Positions 9,470 through 18,798 are shown, counted from the first letter of the stretch. The stretch is 64,000 nt of DNA from Dyadobacter beijingensis DSM 21582 (GCF_000382205.1 NZ_KB907787.1:473176-537175), one strand, 5' to 3'. Numbers and translations are program-made. The notes: generated by a model not told the origin, from the sequence alone.

Positions 9470-10114
9470 ATGAAACAAAAACTGATGGCTATTCTGGTCG
9501 TGATGACCATAATCACCACCCCTCTCTTAGCCCAGACAACCCCGGCAGGCGGGCCTACTAAAATCGGTTACACCAATGTTGACTATATAATCGGCAAACT
9601 GCCAGAAGCCAAAGTAATGCAGAACCAGCTGGAAGTAACCAAAGCGCAGCTGGACAAGGCTATCGGGGAGACCTATAAAGAGGCTCAGGAGAAATACGAG
9701 GCATACCAGAAAAATGGTGCCAACATGACCGACGTGATCCGCGCCGACAAAGAGAAAGAGTTGCAAAGCCTTTCGACCCGCATCGAAGAAATGCGTGCCA
9801 ACGCGCAGACTTCCCTGCAAACCAAGCAACAGCAATTGCTCGAACCTATCCTGACGAAAGTGAACAACGCGATCCAGGAAGTAGGTAAAGAAAGCGGCTT
9901 CCTGTACATCCTGAACATGGACGCAGGTGCAGGTACAACGCCAATCATCCTTTTCGCAGCATCGGAAGAAAACAATGCAACGAACCTGATCTTGCGTAAA
10001 CTGGGTGTTGACCCTGACAAAGTAGAAGCAGCAGCACCGGCAGCCACTACACCGGCTACCAAGCCAGCTACTACTCCTGCAACGGCTCCGGCAACAACCC
10101 CAAAGAAAAAATAA
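9470..10114 (+). CDS. OmpH/Skp-family periplasmic chaperone, copy 2
   Basis: A 214-aa paralogue of the preceding gene. It has a signal peptide (1-21, ending PLLA), the OmpH motif KIGYTNVDYIIGKLPEA, a coiled coil at about 50-125, and a C-terminal Ala/Thr/Pro repeat tail (TTPATKPATTPATAPATTP). The two copies clearly differ in sequence, so the duplication is old. This pair after bamA is widespread in Bacteroidota. A strong terminator follows immediately, closing the uppS-bamA-skp-skp unit. Confidence 0.93.
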   Translation: MKQKLMAILVVMTIITTPLLAQTTPAGGPTKIGYTNVDYIIGKLPEAKVMQNQLEVTKAQLDKAIGETYKEAQEKYEAYQKNGANMTDVIRADKEKELQSLSTRIEEMRANAQTSLQTKQQQLLEPILTKVNNAIQEVGKESGFLYILNMDAGAGTTPIILFAASEENNATNLILRKLGVDPDKVEAAAPAATTPATKPATTPATAPATTPKKK

Positions 10115-10134
10115 TAAGGTAATTAGTGAACTTT

Positions 10135-10178
10135 AAAAACCGGAGCGCAGTCTATAAAAGGATTGCGCTCCGGTTTTT
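10135..10178 (+). terminator. intrinsic terminator after the bamA-skp unit
   Basis: A perfect 15-base inverted repeat (arms 10135-10149 and 10164-10178, core CGGAGCGCA) with a 14-base loop. The right arm ends in TTTTT. It lies 20 bases after the second skp stop codon. Confidence 0.92.
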
Positions 10179-10330
10179 GCTTTGAGCGCGGAAAGGCTTT
10201 GGACTTGCTTTAATCATAAACCCTCTCAGAAGCTTTATTTGAAAAGTACAAACTGATTTTTTGCGCGTAACGATGTTTTCACGCGTTTCAAATTTGCAAC
10301 TAATCACAGGGCTTTCTATACAGGATTTAG

Positions 10331-10338
10331 TAGTTTTG
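10331..10338 (+). promoter_or_regulatory. candidate Bacteroidota -7 promoter element
   Basis: TAGTTTTG fits the TAnnTTTG consensus of Bacteroidota housekeeping promoters and lies 53 bases before the ATG of the Ig-like gene. A TTTG at 10293-10296 is too far upstream for the usual -33 spacing, so support is partial. Confidence 0.4.
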
Positions 10339-10391
10339 CGTTAAGATCAAAGTATTCTTTCACCCATGGAATTAATTATATTTTCGATGTC

Positions 10392-11990
10392 ATGCTAACC
10401 AGAAAAATTCATAAAATACTGATACTTCTGATACCCGTTTTTTTTGCATTGAGGGTGCAGGGGCAGGATAATATGAAGGACAAAACCTCAACGGGCCCGT
10501 TACAGCTGGTGTTCCCTACGGAAGCCGAATGGAACGTGCTGTACGAAGGCAAGGAGATCAACTTTCATTTACAAACCAAAGGCGGAAGGAGCGATTCGGT
10601 AAGATATTCAGTGGCGAGTGGCCTGGCAAAAGATATGAAATTTGATTCGACAGGCCACTTCATATGGACGCCGGGATTCGACGTCGCCGATAGGATCAAC
10701 ACGACTAAATCGTTCCCGATCGTATTCGAAGCGCAGAACAATGCCGGCGAAAGCGCATCGCGCGAAGTCGTTTTTAAAGTAAATCATGTTAACCGGCCGC
10801 CGCAGGTCGACGAGCTGCAACCATTCTACGTACAGTACAAGACGCAGAATGTGTACAAGATCGACATGGGCGCCGTGCGCGACCCCGATGGTGACCCGAT
10901 CGTGTTCGTACCCATTCTGGAAGAAATGCCGGAAGGGATGAAACTGTCGGCAGCCGGCGAAATTACGTGGGACCCGTCGGTGACGCAGTTCGGCATTCTC
11001 AAAAAAGGCCCGCGCTACATGGAGTTTTATGTCGAAGACCAGCCTTCCAAGGCGCGGACGAAAGGACGCTTGAAGCTCGACATTACGCAAATGGACCTCG
11101 CGCCGGATTTTACCATTATCCCGCAGCAGTCCGTCATCCGTAGCGCCGAGAACAACCGCATTAACCTCCGCTTTACCTTATCCGACCCGAATGGCGAGGA
11201 TGATATTACGGCATTCAATTTCATCTCCGAGAACAAAAAAGTTCCTCAGGATGCACTTGTCAAGAACACGCCTACCAGCTATGAATTTATCTGGGAGCCC
11301 GGTTACGACTTCGTGAAGGACCCGTTTGATACGCTCGCTTTTAATATTACTTTTTACGTATTGGACAAGGCGCAGAACAAGAAGGAACGTACGGTGAAAT
11401 TTGTGATTAAAAACACCGTCGATGAAAGCCTGCGCGACACGTATGTATATAACCTGTACAGAGGGGCATTGGTGAATGCCTGGGGCCTTATTGAACAAAT
11501 GACCGAAAAGGAAGGACAGTTGAAAAGGGCTTATACCCGTGCCAAGAAGGGCAAGCGAAGCAGGTCTTTGCTGAATGCTTCGTTAGGTGCCACCACTGGT
11601 CTTGCACCGGTAATTGCGAAGGAGCCTGAGGCCCGCGGTTACATCACGACGATAGGAGGTACGACGGTAGCGACCGTTGGTACATTGGAAGCGACGGAGG
11701 TAATCGGAAAGTCGGTGAACGGCTTGCTCGACCGTTTCAACTACGTCATGCAGAAGAAAAATGAATTGCAGAACAAGGGCGATGTGTTTGCGCGCGAATG
11801 GGGCCAGAAATCGGCCCGTCGCCAGGGCGATTTTATCAGAAAGCTCGACGAATTCAAAACATTAATGAACCTGAGCGGTCTTGTGGCATTGGAGCTCGAC
11901 GCCAACTGGGAAAATAAGAAGGAAGCGACGGATTCGGCTATTAAGAAAACATTCAAGGATTTCGTCCCTTATACCAAAGACGAGAATTGA
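10392..11990 (+). CDS. secreted protein with Ig/cadherin-like domains and coiled C-terminus
   Basis: A 532-aa protein with a Sec signal peptide (1-24, ending LRVQG). It has at least two putative Ig/cadherin-like beta domains (about 40-130 and 130-220), recognisable by RDPDGDPIVF and HVNRPPQVDELQPFYVQ, plus a third with LSDPNGEDDITAF at about 240-345. The last ~170 residues are helical and charged, with a Gly/Ala/Thr-rich stretch around 400-435 (GYITTIGGTTVATVGTLEATE) that may be a hydrophobic hairpin. Function is unknown; adhesive or structural exposure at the envelope is likely. It is a single-gene unit ending at a bidirectional terminator shared with lspA. Confidence 0.82.
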   Translation: MLTRKIHKILILLIPVFFALRVQGQDNMKDKTSTGPLQLVFPTEAEWNVLYEGKEINFHLQTKGGRSDSVRYSVASGLAKDMKFDSTGHFIWTPGFDVADRINTTKSFPIVFEAQNNAGESASREVVFKVNHVNRPPQVDELQPFYVQYKTQNVYKIDMGAVRDPDGDPIVFVPILEEMPEGMKLSAAGEITWDPSVTQFGILKKGPRYMEFYVEDQPSKARTKGRLKLDITQMDLAPDFTIIPQQSVIRSAENNRINLRFTLSDPNGEDDITAFNFISENKKVPQDALVKNTPTSYEFIWEPGYDFVKDPFDTLAFNITFYVLDKAQNKKERTVKFVIKNTVDESLRDTYVYNLYRGALVNAWGLIEQMTEKEGQLKRAYTRAKKGKRSRSLLNASLGATTGLAPVIAKEPEARGYITTIGGTTVATVGTLEATEVIGKSVNGLLDRFNYVMQKKNELQNKGDVFAREWGQKSARRQGDFIRKLDEFKTLMNLSGLVALELDANWENKKEATDSAIKKTFKDFVPYTKDEN

Positions 11991-12011
11991 TCAACAACAA
12001 AGCCAGATAGC

Positions 12012-12040
12012 AAAAAAGAGAGCAATTAGCTCTCTTTTTT
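12012..12040. terminator. bidirectional terminator overlapping the end of lspA
   Basis: A 12-base perfect inverted repeat (AAAAAAGAGAGC at 12012-12023, complement at 12029-12040) with a 5-base loop. It gives a T-run on either strand and serves the convergent genes on both sides. The lspA stop codon (12026-12028) lies in the loop, so the last codons of lspA form one arm. Confidence 0.88.
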
Positions 12041-12805
12041 ATTTTCATCCTCTTCCTGCGATGCAGTGCTGGGAGTAGAAATGTCATCCTGACGCCGCGG
12101 CTCGATGTACACATCACCACTGGTAGGCTCATTTTCAGAAGAACCCTGAAACCCGGGAATTTCCTCCTCCCTTTTCTCCCTTTCCTCCCCTTCTTCCCTT
12201 TTCTCCCCTTCCGGCTCGGTCCCATGCGAATGGAAGCTGCCCTGGAAGATCAATATGCTGCAAACGCCCAGGAAAATACAGGAATCGGCGATGTTGAATA
12301 TCGGCGTCGAATAATACTGGCCGCCCCATACGGGTACCCAGTCGGGAATGAAGCCTTCCCAGAAATCGACGAAGATCATATCGATGACCTGGCCGTGAAA
12401 CCACGGGGTAGGCGAGCCGTACGGTGCATTGTCGAGCAGGACGCCGTAAAACGTACTGTCAATCACATTCCCCACCGCGCCGGCCAGGATCATCGCCAGG
12501 GCCCAAAGCAAGCCTTTGGAAGCGCCCGCTTTGGCGAGGTGGATCATATAACCGCCGATCGCGACCATCGCCACAAGGCGGAACAATGTCAGGAACAACT
12601 TACCGTATTCGTGCCCGAGCTGCATGCCGAAAGCCATGCCCGGGTTCAACACATAATGCAGTTTCAACCAATCCCCGATGAGCGCTATCTGTCCTGAAAA
12701 GCCGGGTTGCATATAATGATGAACCAGCAATTTGGAAGCCTGGTCGATCCCGATCAGTAGTACGCTTAAAAGAAGGTAGGGAGCTGGATTTCTGGATTGG
12801 TTCAT
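12026..12805 (-). CDS. lspA: lipoprotein signal peptidase (signal peptidase II) with charged C-terminal tail
   Basis: A 259-aa inner-membrane aspartic protease that cleaves prolipoprotein signal peptides after lipid modification. Family motifs are in order: DQASK in the first helix (21-25), LNPGMAFG (53-60), GNVIDS with catalytic Asp116, and FNIADS with catalytic Asp174. The segment between the two aspartates is long, as in other Bacteroidota. After the last helix (about residue 190) a tail of about 65 residues, rich in Glu, Arg and Lys (EGEKREEGEEREKREEE), has no counterpart in the usual ~165-aa enzyme. The tail is encoded by a 52-base pure pyrimidine/purine tract. Its many lipoprotein clients include the DUF4249 proteins in this window. 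Confidence 0.95.
   Translation of the reverse strand: MNQSRNPAPYLLLSVLLIGIDQASKLLVHHYMQPGFSGQIALIGDWLKLHYVLNPGMAFGMQLGHEYGKLFLTLFRLVAMVAIGGYMIHLAKAGASKGLLWALAMILAGAVGNVIDSTFYGVLLDNAPYGSPTPWFHGQVIDMIFVDFWEGFIPDWVPVWGGQYYSTPIFNIADSCIFLGVCSILIFQGSFHSHGTEPEGEKREEGEEREKREEEIPGFQGSSENEPTSGDVYIEPRRQDDISTPSTASQEEDENKKES
12161..12212. repeat. 52-base homopyrimidine tract inside lspA
   Basis: The plus strand is pure C/T from 12161 to 12212. It contains a 12-base direct repeat (CCCTTTTCTCCC at 12169-12180 and 12196-12207) with a 27-base period, which is in frame. It encodes the Glu/Arg/Lys-rich tail of LspA. Confidence 0.85.
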
Positions 12806-12856
12806 TCGGTTTTTAATACAATGGTCAATTTTAGGAATGCGAAAGTAATAACTTAC

Positions 12857-14059
12857 TTATAAAGAACCGATTCCTCTTCTCTTCAATTCGCTTTTAACTA
12901 ACAAAAACTCGCGGCTGCTCTGGCCGGCGATGGAAGTGTTTTCCTCGGCCCTGCGGATCAGGTACGGCAGCACGGCATCGATAGGGCCGTAGGGTACATA
13001 TTTTGCCACATTATAACCGGCTTTGGCAAGGTTGTAGGAGATATTATCGCTCATACCAAGCAGCTGCGCGAACCAGATACGGGCGTCATTACGCCCGATG
13101 CCGAGCTTTTGCATTTTCGTAGCGCAGTACTGCGAGCTGTATTCGTTATGCGTCCCGAGGCAGATCGAGACGTATTCAATGCGGTCGAGGCAGAAGTCGA
13201 TGGCGAGGTTGTAATCGGTATCCGTCGCTTCTTTGGAGGTGTGAATGGGGTTGAAATACTCCTGTTCGCGGGCGCGCAACCTTTCTTTTTCCATGTAAGC
13301 GCCGCGCACGAGCTTGCCGCCGAGGTAATAGCCTTTCTGACGCGCATTCAGGAAAGCGGTTTTTAATGCTTCGAGCGTTTCATGGCGGTAGAGCTGGTAG
13401 GTATTGTACACGATCGCATGGTCGCGGTTGAACTGCTGCATCATTTCATAGGCCAGCTCGTCGATTACCCCCTGTATCCAGCTTTCTTCGGCGTCGATGA
13501 AAATCCGGACGTTCTTCGCATGTGCGTGTGCACACAGGCGTTGCACGCGCTCACGGGCCCGTTCGTACGCGGCCGATTCTTCTTCCGAGAGCTCATCCTT
13601 GCGCTGTACCCTTTCGAGGAGGTCGGAAGAAGCCACGCCCGTCACTTTAAATACGGAGAACGGAATGGTGTCGGAGCCGGCGGCTTTGTCGATCGTGTGG
13701 AGGATTTCGGCCGTGGTGGCGTCGAAACTGGCTTCTTTATCTTCTCCTTCAACGGAATAATCCAGTATCGTGCCAATGCCCGACTGGCGCAAAGAAGCGA
13801 TGGTCGTGTCGCAGTCGTTAATTGTCTCACCGCCACAGAATTGTTCAAAAATCGTGACCCGGATGAGATTTTTTATAGGTAAGTTAAGTTTTAGCGCAAG
13901 CTTTATAAAAAAAGTGCCTAAATTTACGACTCGAGCCTGATTCATAAGGCTGAATAACCAGTATGTCTTCCTCAGTTTAGCGTCTGATTTGGATGCGAAT
14001 GCGACGGAAGTATCTTCAAAAAATACAGGTATTTGGTCGTTTGGTGACGGATATGCCAT
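12857..14059 (-). CDS. putA: proline dehydrogenase
   Basis: A 400-aa monofunctional, FAD-dependent proline dehydrogenase that oxidises proline to pyrroline-5-carboxylate and feeds electrons to the quinone pool. The TIM-barrel carries the family motifs KLVRGAYMEKER (flavin/substrate site), KYVPYGPIDAVLPYLIRRAEEN near the C-terminus, and FIDAEESWIQ. There is no P5C dehydrogenase domain, so that step is encoded elsewhere. The stop is 51 bases upstream of the lspA start on the same strand. It is divergent from the DAHP synthase gene. Confidence 0.94.
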   Translation of the reverse strand: MAYPSPNDQIPVFFEDTSVAFASKSDAKLRKTYWLFSLMNQARVVNLGTFFIKLALKLNLPIKNLIRVTIFEQFCGGETINDCDTTIASLRQSGIGTILDYSVEGEDKEASFDATTAEILHTIDKAAGSDTIPFSVFKVTGVASSDLLERVQRKDELSEEESAAYERARERVQRLCAHAHAKNVRIFIDAEESWIQGVIDELAYEMMQQFNRDHAIVYNTYQLYRHETLEALKTAFLNARQKGYYLGGKLVRGAYMEKERLRAREQEYFNPIHTSKEATDTDYNLAIDFCLDRIEYVSICLGTHNEYSSQYCATKMQKLGIGRNDARIWFAQLLGMSDNISYNLAKAGYNVAKYVPYGPIDAVLPYLIRRAEENTSIAGQSSREFLLVKSELKRRGIGSL

Positions 14060-14247
14060 TTTGGATGTACGTTTTTCCTGAGTAACTGTTTAACAATTCA
14101 TTATCGAACCACAGGAAGAAAGTAATACGCATTAAGAAGTTGATTGACTTTTACGGCACCAAATGTACGGGCAATCGAAGAAATACGCATAATACCGGAT
14201 CAAAATATTACAATTATCAATTTTTTATCAAGGACAAGTTTTTGAGT

Positions 14248-15342
14248 ATGAATGCTTCTTTAGATATCCTACCGCTCAGCAGTTGGATCAATACCGAAGG
14301 AAAGCCTTTGGTAATCGCCGGGCCTTGCAGCGCAGAGACCGAGGAACAAATGTTAGAAACCGCAACCCAGATCAAAGAGGAAGGATTTGCGCACGTAATC
14401 CGTGCAGGGGTGTGGAAACCGAGAACTCGTCCAGGCAGCTTTGAAGGCATGGGAGAGGCTGCTTTGCCATGGTTGCAAGCGGTGAAACAGCAGACAGGCC
14501 TGCCTGTGGCTGTGGAAGTTGCTACGCCTCAGCATATCGAACTGGCATTGAAATATGGCGTGGATATCCTTTGGGTTGGTGCACGTACTACCGTGAACCC
14601 ATTCAACGTACAGGAGCTTGCCGATGCATTGAAAGGAATTGATGTACCTGTATTGGTTAAAAACCCTGTGAACCCCGACCTGCAACTGTGGGTAGGAGCC
14701 CTGGAACGTCTGAACCAGGCCGGCGTGAAAAAACTCGGTGCGATCCACCGCGGTTTCTCTAACGCACAGGAGCACAAATTCCGTAACTCGCCCATGTGGA
14801 ATATCGCGATCGAATTGAAAACGATTTTCCCTCAATTGCCGGTAATCGGTGACCCTAGCCACATGGCTGGAAAGCGTGCATACCTGTACGAAATCGCTCA
14901 GCGCGCGCTTGACCTGCACTACGATGGTCTGATCATCGAATCACACCGCGATCCGGACAAAGCATGGTCCGACGCTGCACAACAGCTTACACCTGCTGCT
15001 TTGGGACAAATGCTGCACGACCTGCACGTTCGTAAAGAGTCTTACGGCAGCGACTACGCCTCACAACTGGAAATTATCCGTGGCAAAATCGATAACCTCG
15101 ACCGCGAATTGCTCGAAACTCTGGCAAACCGTATGGCATTGGTTGAGAAACTGGCCGAGTACAAACGCGATAACAACGTAGCCGCTTACCAGGTTGACCG
15201 TTTCCGTGAAGTACTGGAAACCCGCGCTGGATGGGGCCGCAGCCTGAATCTGTATCCAAACCTGGTGGACGAATTGTTCAAACTCGTTCACATGGAGTCG
15301 ATCCGCAAGCAAACCGAGGTGATGAACCAGGTAAGCGCGTAA
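14248..15342 (+). CDS. bifunctional DAHP synthase / chorismate mutase
   Basis: A 364-aa fusion. Residues about 15-255 are a type I-beta 3-deoxy-7-phosphoheptulonate synthase (first step of the shikimate pathway), with VIAGPCSAE, RAGVWKPRTRPGSFEGMG and PVIGDPSHMAG. Residues about 272-360 are an AroQ-type chorismate mutase helix bundle, beginning LEIIRGKIDNLDRELLETLA. This fusion is common in Bacteroidota and lets the mutase product prephenate regulate the synthase. The ATG at 14248 is chosen because the 36 upstream in-frame codons are not part of the family. A terminator follows. Confidence 0.94.
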   Translation: MNASLDILPLSSWINTEGKPLVIAGPCSAETEEQMLETATQIKEEGFAHVIRAGVWKPRTRPGSFEGMGEAALPWLQAVKQQTGLPVAVEVATPQHIELALKYGVDILWVGARTTVNPFNVQELADALKGIDVPVLVKNPVNPDLQLWVGALERLNQAGVKKLGAIHRGFSNAQEHKFRNSPMWNIAIELKTIFPQLPVIGDPSHMAGKRAYLYEIAQRALDLHYDGLIIESHRDPDKAWSDAAQQLTPAALGQMLHDLHVRKESYGSDYASQLEIIRGKIDNLDRELLETLANRMALVEKLAEYKRDNNVAAYQVDRFREVLETRAGWGRSLNLYPNLVDELFKLVHMESIRKQTEVMNQVSA

Positions 15343-15362
15343 TCGGAACAGCTTATAAACAA

Positions 15363-15397
15363 CGAAAGCCGCTCAGCAATGGGCGGCTTTCGCTGTT
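15363..15397 (+). terminator. intrinsic terminator after the DAHP synthase gene
   Basis: A perfect 10-base inverted repeat (CGAAAGCCGC at 15363-15372 and its complement at 15383-15392) followed by GTTT. It lies between two convergent genes and may act in both directions. Confidence 0.75.
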
Positions 15398-15413
15398 TAA
15401 TATCAATCGCATT

Positions 15414-16055
15414 TCAAATACCCTTCTCCTCCAATACCCGGCTGATTTCCCGTGCCCAGATCTCGTAGGCTTTGGTATTCAAATGCGTTTTGTCGACGGC
15501 ATACTCCGCGCGCAGGCCGGTAGCGTTCGAAATGTAGTGGTTCAGGTCAATGTAGCTAATGTTGTTTTGGGTACAAAAAGAAACGAGGAATGCGTTCAAT
15601 GCATCGACTTCCTTTTTGCTTGAAGGGTCGTTCTGTTCGTAAACTGTCAGCGTCACCACAGGCGTAATGCCGTCTTGAACCAGCATTTCAAGCATGGTTT
15701 TGAAATTAGCCTGAATGCGCTCCTGCGCTACGCCGACGGTAATGTCGTTAATCCCGCCCTTAATGAAGCAAACCTTCGGATGCAGGTCGATGACATGCGA
15801 TCGGATGAGTTTCAGAAAATGATAGGTAGTCAGGCCCGGCAGGCCATTGTTCATCACGTCGGTCCGGCCCAGCAGCTCCACCCACTTGCCTTGCGCCGTA
15901 ATGGAATTGCCGTACATGACGATCGTCGGGTTACCTTTCATTTGCACAAAACGCTGAGCGATTTTATCGCGATAAATGTAGCCGAATAGAAAAAACGCCG
16001 CGATCAGGACGGCATTCAATGCCAGCGAGACGATCAGCCACGTTTGTTTACTCAT
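15414..16055 (-). CDS. SGNH/GDSL-type hydrolase with N-terminal membrane anchor
   Basis: A 213-aa protein with one hydrophobic segment at about 5-25, acting as anchor or signal. The SGNH blocks are visible: YGNSIT (nucleophile Ser), NNGLPGLTT (block II Gly), GGIND (block III Asn) and DKTHLN (Asp-His of block V). It is probably an envelope esterase or acetylhydrolase, with unknown substrate. The ATG at 16055 overlaps the tdk stop codon in the form ATGA, which fixes the start and indicates translational coupling. Confidence 0.88.
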   Translation of the reverse strand: MSKQTWLIVSLALNAVLIAAFFLFGYIYRDKIAQRFVQMKGNPTIVMYGNSITAQGKWVELLGRTDVMNNGLPGLTTYHFLKLIRSHVIDLHPKVCFIKGGINDITVGVAQERIQANFKTMLEMLVQDGITPVVTLTVYEQNDPSSKKEVDALNAFLVSFCTQNNISYIDLNHYISNATGLRAEYAVDKTHLNTKAYEIWAREISRVLEEKGI

Positions 16056-16657
16056 TTTGAAAACAGTTCGTGCGCTTTTTCGCCCAGGTTGAAGCACCTG
16101 CGGCAGCGCGCTTCGTACAAATCCGTTTCGCCGAGCAGCACACGCTCATTCGATGACGAAAGGCGGTAGGAATGCGAAGCCACTTCCCCGCACACCATGC
16201 ATACTGCGTGGACCTTGGTCACATATTCGGCAATGGCCATGAGCTGCGGCACGCAGCCGAACGGTTTTCCCATGTAATCCATATCCAGGCCGGCGACGAT
16301 CACGCGCTTGCCCGAATTGGCCAGCCGGTCGCACACGTCCACGATACCTTCATCGAAAAACTGGGCTTCGTCGAGGCCTACCACCTCGCAATTTTGCGCC
16401 AGGTCCGATATTTGTTGGGATGATTGTACGGGTATCGACGGGATCGAATTGTCATTATGAGAAACAATGTTCTCTTCGTGGTATCGTTTATCAAGCGCAG
16501 GTTTGAAGATCTGTATTTTTTGCCGGGCAATTTTGGCGCGGTTGAGCCTGCGGATCAATTCCTCGGTCTTACCGGAAAACATCGAGCCGCAAATCACTTC
16601 GATCCAGCCGGTGCGGGGATTTTGAAATTCTCTTCTGTGAGATGGTTCTACAAACAT
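16052..16657 (-). CDS. tdk: thymidine kinase
   Basis: A 201-aa type II thymidine kinase for thymidine salvage. The P-loop is [10 protein letters not shown] at about residues 24-33, the catalytic Glu lies in DEAQFF, and four zinc-binding cysteines occur as CMVC and CRRC in the C-terminal lasso region. Length is normal. It overlaps the downstream hydrolase gene by 4 bases. It is divergent from the conserved hypothetical gene at 16761. Confidence 0.96.
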   Translation of the reverse strand: MFVEPSHRREFQNPRTGWIEVICGSMFSGKTEELIRRLNRAKIARQKIQIFKPALDKRYHEENIVSHNDNSIPSIPVQSSQQISDLAQNCEVVGLDEAQFFDEGIVDVCDRLANSGKRVIVAGLDMDYMGKPFGCVPQLMAIAEYVTKVHAVCMVCGEVASHSYRLSSSNERVLLGETDLYEARCRRCFNLGEKAHELFSK

Positions 16658-16760
16658 ACTTTGGTGCCCAACCGACCCATTGAAAGGTCGATTTTTATTT
16701 TATATTTACAAATCAAACATATTTTTCCCAACACTACGTTACCAAAAGCGCTTATTCGTT

Positions 16761-17891
16761 ATGCCGGATAATCTGAATTCAATCGCACTCAACCAGTACT
16801 CAGCACGGTTCACAACAACAGTTTTGAACGAAGTGTACAGGTCGCAGGACGTCGTTACCGGTGCCGGATTATTAAAACTGACACCCGTAAGACAGGTCAA
16901 CCTGGGTATCCTCAACCGCCTGTTCGAAGAATGGAAAAACAATGCCGCAGCGTTTCGCAGCCCTTACTTTGATTTTTCCAATGATGAAGTAAAAAGCGCA
17001 TTGGAAGAGTTTATGAACACCGCCTCGCAGCATATTGCCGTGAAGCGCGCCGACCTCGAACCCCTGTTGTCCGACTCGGTGAAGGAGTCGTTGAAACTAC
17101 TGCTCACCCCTGCCAATTATTTCGAAGACAAGATCAGGGCTGTGCCCGACGCCGAGTTTACGCACGAAAAGGCCGAACAGCTCGTCAAATATACCCACAT
17201 CCACCGCGGTGTAGCCGAAGCATTACTTGGCCGCCTTACCGACAGCGGTTCCGACTCGGTGTATCAGACGCAAGCCGTGAGCTGGTTGTACGAATTCAAG
17301 GACAATGCCGATCTGATCGATGATATCGAGCAACATTTGGTACAATTCGCAGAAGTGTTCCCGATGAACATCAGCGAACTGAGAATCCAGGAAGCCGACA
17401 AATCTGCTGCGCAAACGCAGCAGCCTCAGCAGCCGCATAAGCACGAATCGTTCTTCGATTCGGCATTCAGCCAGCTGGAACCGGGCACGGCAAGGCCACA
17501 GGCGCCCCGCGCGGAACCGGCATCGGCGGTCATCAGCGAGATCGTCGCGAAGGCGAATGCACAGCCGAGCGCGGAACGGGATTCGCTCAATAACCGGTTT
17601 AAAGTGGATTTGCCCAAGCCTACGGACGATAAATCGTACGGCAGCGTGTCCGTGAAAGTGGAGAATATCGCCGGCAGCATTCCGCTGGGCCAGCGTTTCA
17701 TGTTCGTTAATCAGCTTTTCGACCGCAACAGCGAACATTTCGACAAAGCGATTTACGAGCTCGACCGCGTGAAAAGTTTTGAAGAAGCCGAAAACCTGAT
17801 CTGGCATCGGTATGCTTCCAAATATGCCTGGGATGTGAATGGCGAGGCGGTTACCGCATTACTCGCGATCGTGAAGCGTAAATTTGCTTAA
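16761..17891 (+). CDS. conserved hypothetical protein
   Basis: A 376-aa soluble protein without signal peptide or membrane segments. Two helical parts (about 1-215 and 305-376) flank a low-complexity Gln/Pro/Ala linker at about 220-290. I do not recognise a domain. The acidic, helical N-terminal half and the C-terminal segment RFMFVNQLFDRNSEHFDKAI look like a structured scaffold protein. The ATG at 16761 is preferred over an upstream in-frame start at 16680, whose extension would lie in AT-rich promoter-like DNA. Confidence 0.75.
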   Translation: MPDNLNSIALNQYSARFTTTVLNEVYRSQDVVTGAGLLKLTPVRQVNLGILNRLFEEWKNNAAAFRSPYFDFSNDEVKSALEEFMNTASQHIAVKRADLEPLLSDSVKESLKLLLTPANYFEDKIRAVPDAEFTHEKAEQLVKYTHIHRGVAEALLGRLTDSGSDSVYQTQAVSWLYEFKDNADLIDDIEQHLVQFAEVFPMNISELRIQEADKSAAQTQQPQQPHKHESFFDSAFSQLEPGTARPQAPRAEPASAVISEIVAKANAQPSAERDSLNNRFKVDLPKPTDDKSYGSVSVKVENIAGSIPLGQRFMFVNQLFDRNSEHFDKAIYELDRVKSFEEAENLIWHRYASKYAWDVNGEAVTALLAIVKRKFA

Positions 17892-17915
17892 CAAAGTGTT
17901 TCAAATACTGATCCG

Positions 17916-17947
17916 ATGCGCCGGGGGGAAACTTCCGGCGCATTTTG
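17916..17947 (+). terminator. probable terminator
   Basis: A 9-base inverted repeat, ATGCGCCGG at 17916-17924 and its complement at 17935-17943, followed by TTTGCTT. It lies between convergent genes. Confidence 0.65.
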
Positions 17948-17948
17948 C

Positions 17949-18794
17949 TTATCCGACGATCTGCTGAAACATCGTATGCGCCTTTTGCAGCTCGTTGGCG
18001 TCGAGGGTGAGCAGCTCTTTTTGTTCTTTGGCAAATTCGACCAGCCGTTCGGTGGTCATATTACCAACGAGGTCGTCCTGCGCCATCGGGCAGCCCCCGT
18101 ACCCAAGCAATGCACCGTCGAACCGGCGGCAGCCTGCATTGTAAGCCGCTTCCACTTTCACGCGCCAGTCGTCCGGGCGGGTGTGAAAATGCGCCCCGAA
18201 TTCGAGTTCGGGATAAGTGGGGATGAGCCCGCTGAACAGCCACGCAATATCGCCCGTGCGTGCTACGCCTACGGTATCAGCGAGAGAGAAAGTGTTGACA
18301 CCCAGTTTCGACAGTTTTTCGACCCATTCCATCACAATCTCCGGTGCCCACGGATCGCCGTAAGGGTTTCCAAAGCCCATCGAAATGTAAATGACCAGTT
18401 CCTTTTTATGAGCTTTGCACAAATCGGCCATGCGTTTGACCCGATCGAACGACTCGGCAATGCCTGCCTGCGTATTGCGAATTTGGAATGTCTCTGAAAT
18501 CGAGAACGGGTAACCCAGGTAGCCGATCTGTTCGAATGCGCAGGCATCGGCCGCTCCCCGCTCGTTGGCAACAATGGCGAGCAAGCCGGTATTGGTCCCG
18601 GAAAGGTCCAGCCGCTCGGTAATCCACCCGGTATCCCGCATTTGCGGCATCGACTTCGGCGATACGAAGCTGCCGAAATCGATGGTATCGAAGCCCACGC
18701 GGAGCAACTGGTTGAGGTATTCCAGCTTCACCTCCGAAGGAATGAAGGGATGAAAGCCTTGCCAGGCATCGCGGGGGCATTCGATGAGTTTCAT
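17949..18794 (-). CDS. hydroxymethylglutaryl-CoA lyase family protein
   Basis: A 281-aa HMGL-like TIM-barrel aldolase. ECPRDAWQG at the N-terminus carries the catalytic Arg-Asp pair. GAHFHTRP provides metal-binding histidines, and GYGGCPMAQDDLVGN holds the catalytic Cys and is nearly identical to the HMG-CoA lyase signature. The expected reaction is cleavage of HMG-CoA to acetoacetate and acetyl-CoA in leucine or ketone metabolism. Another acyl-CoA lyase in the family is possible. It starts 4 bases after the epimerase stop, so the two are co-transcribed, although their functions have no obvious link. Confidence 0.88.
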   Translation of the reverse strand: MKLIECPRDAWQGFHPFIPSEVKLEYLNQLLRVGFDTIDFGSFVSPKSMPQMRDTGWITERLDLSGTNTGLLAIVANERGAADACAFEQIGYLGYPFSISETFQIRNTQAGIAESFDRVKRMADLCKAHKKELVIYISMGFGNPYGDPWAPEIVMEWVEKLSKLGVNTFSLADTVGVARTGDIAWLFSGLIPTYPELEFGAHFHTRPDDWRVKVEAAYNAGCRRFDGALLGYGGCPMAQDDLVGNMTTERLVEFAKEQKELLTLDANELQKAHTMFQQIVG

Positions 18795-18798
18795 GGTA

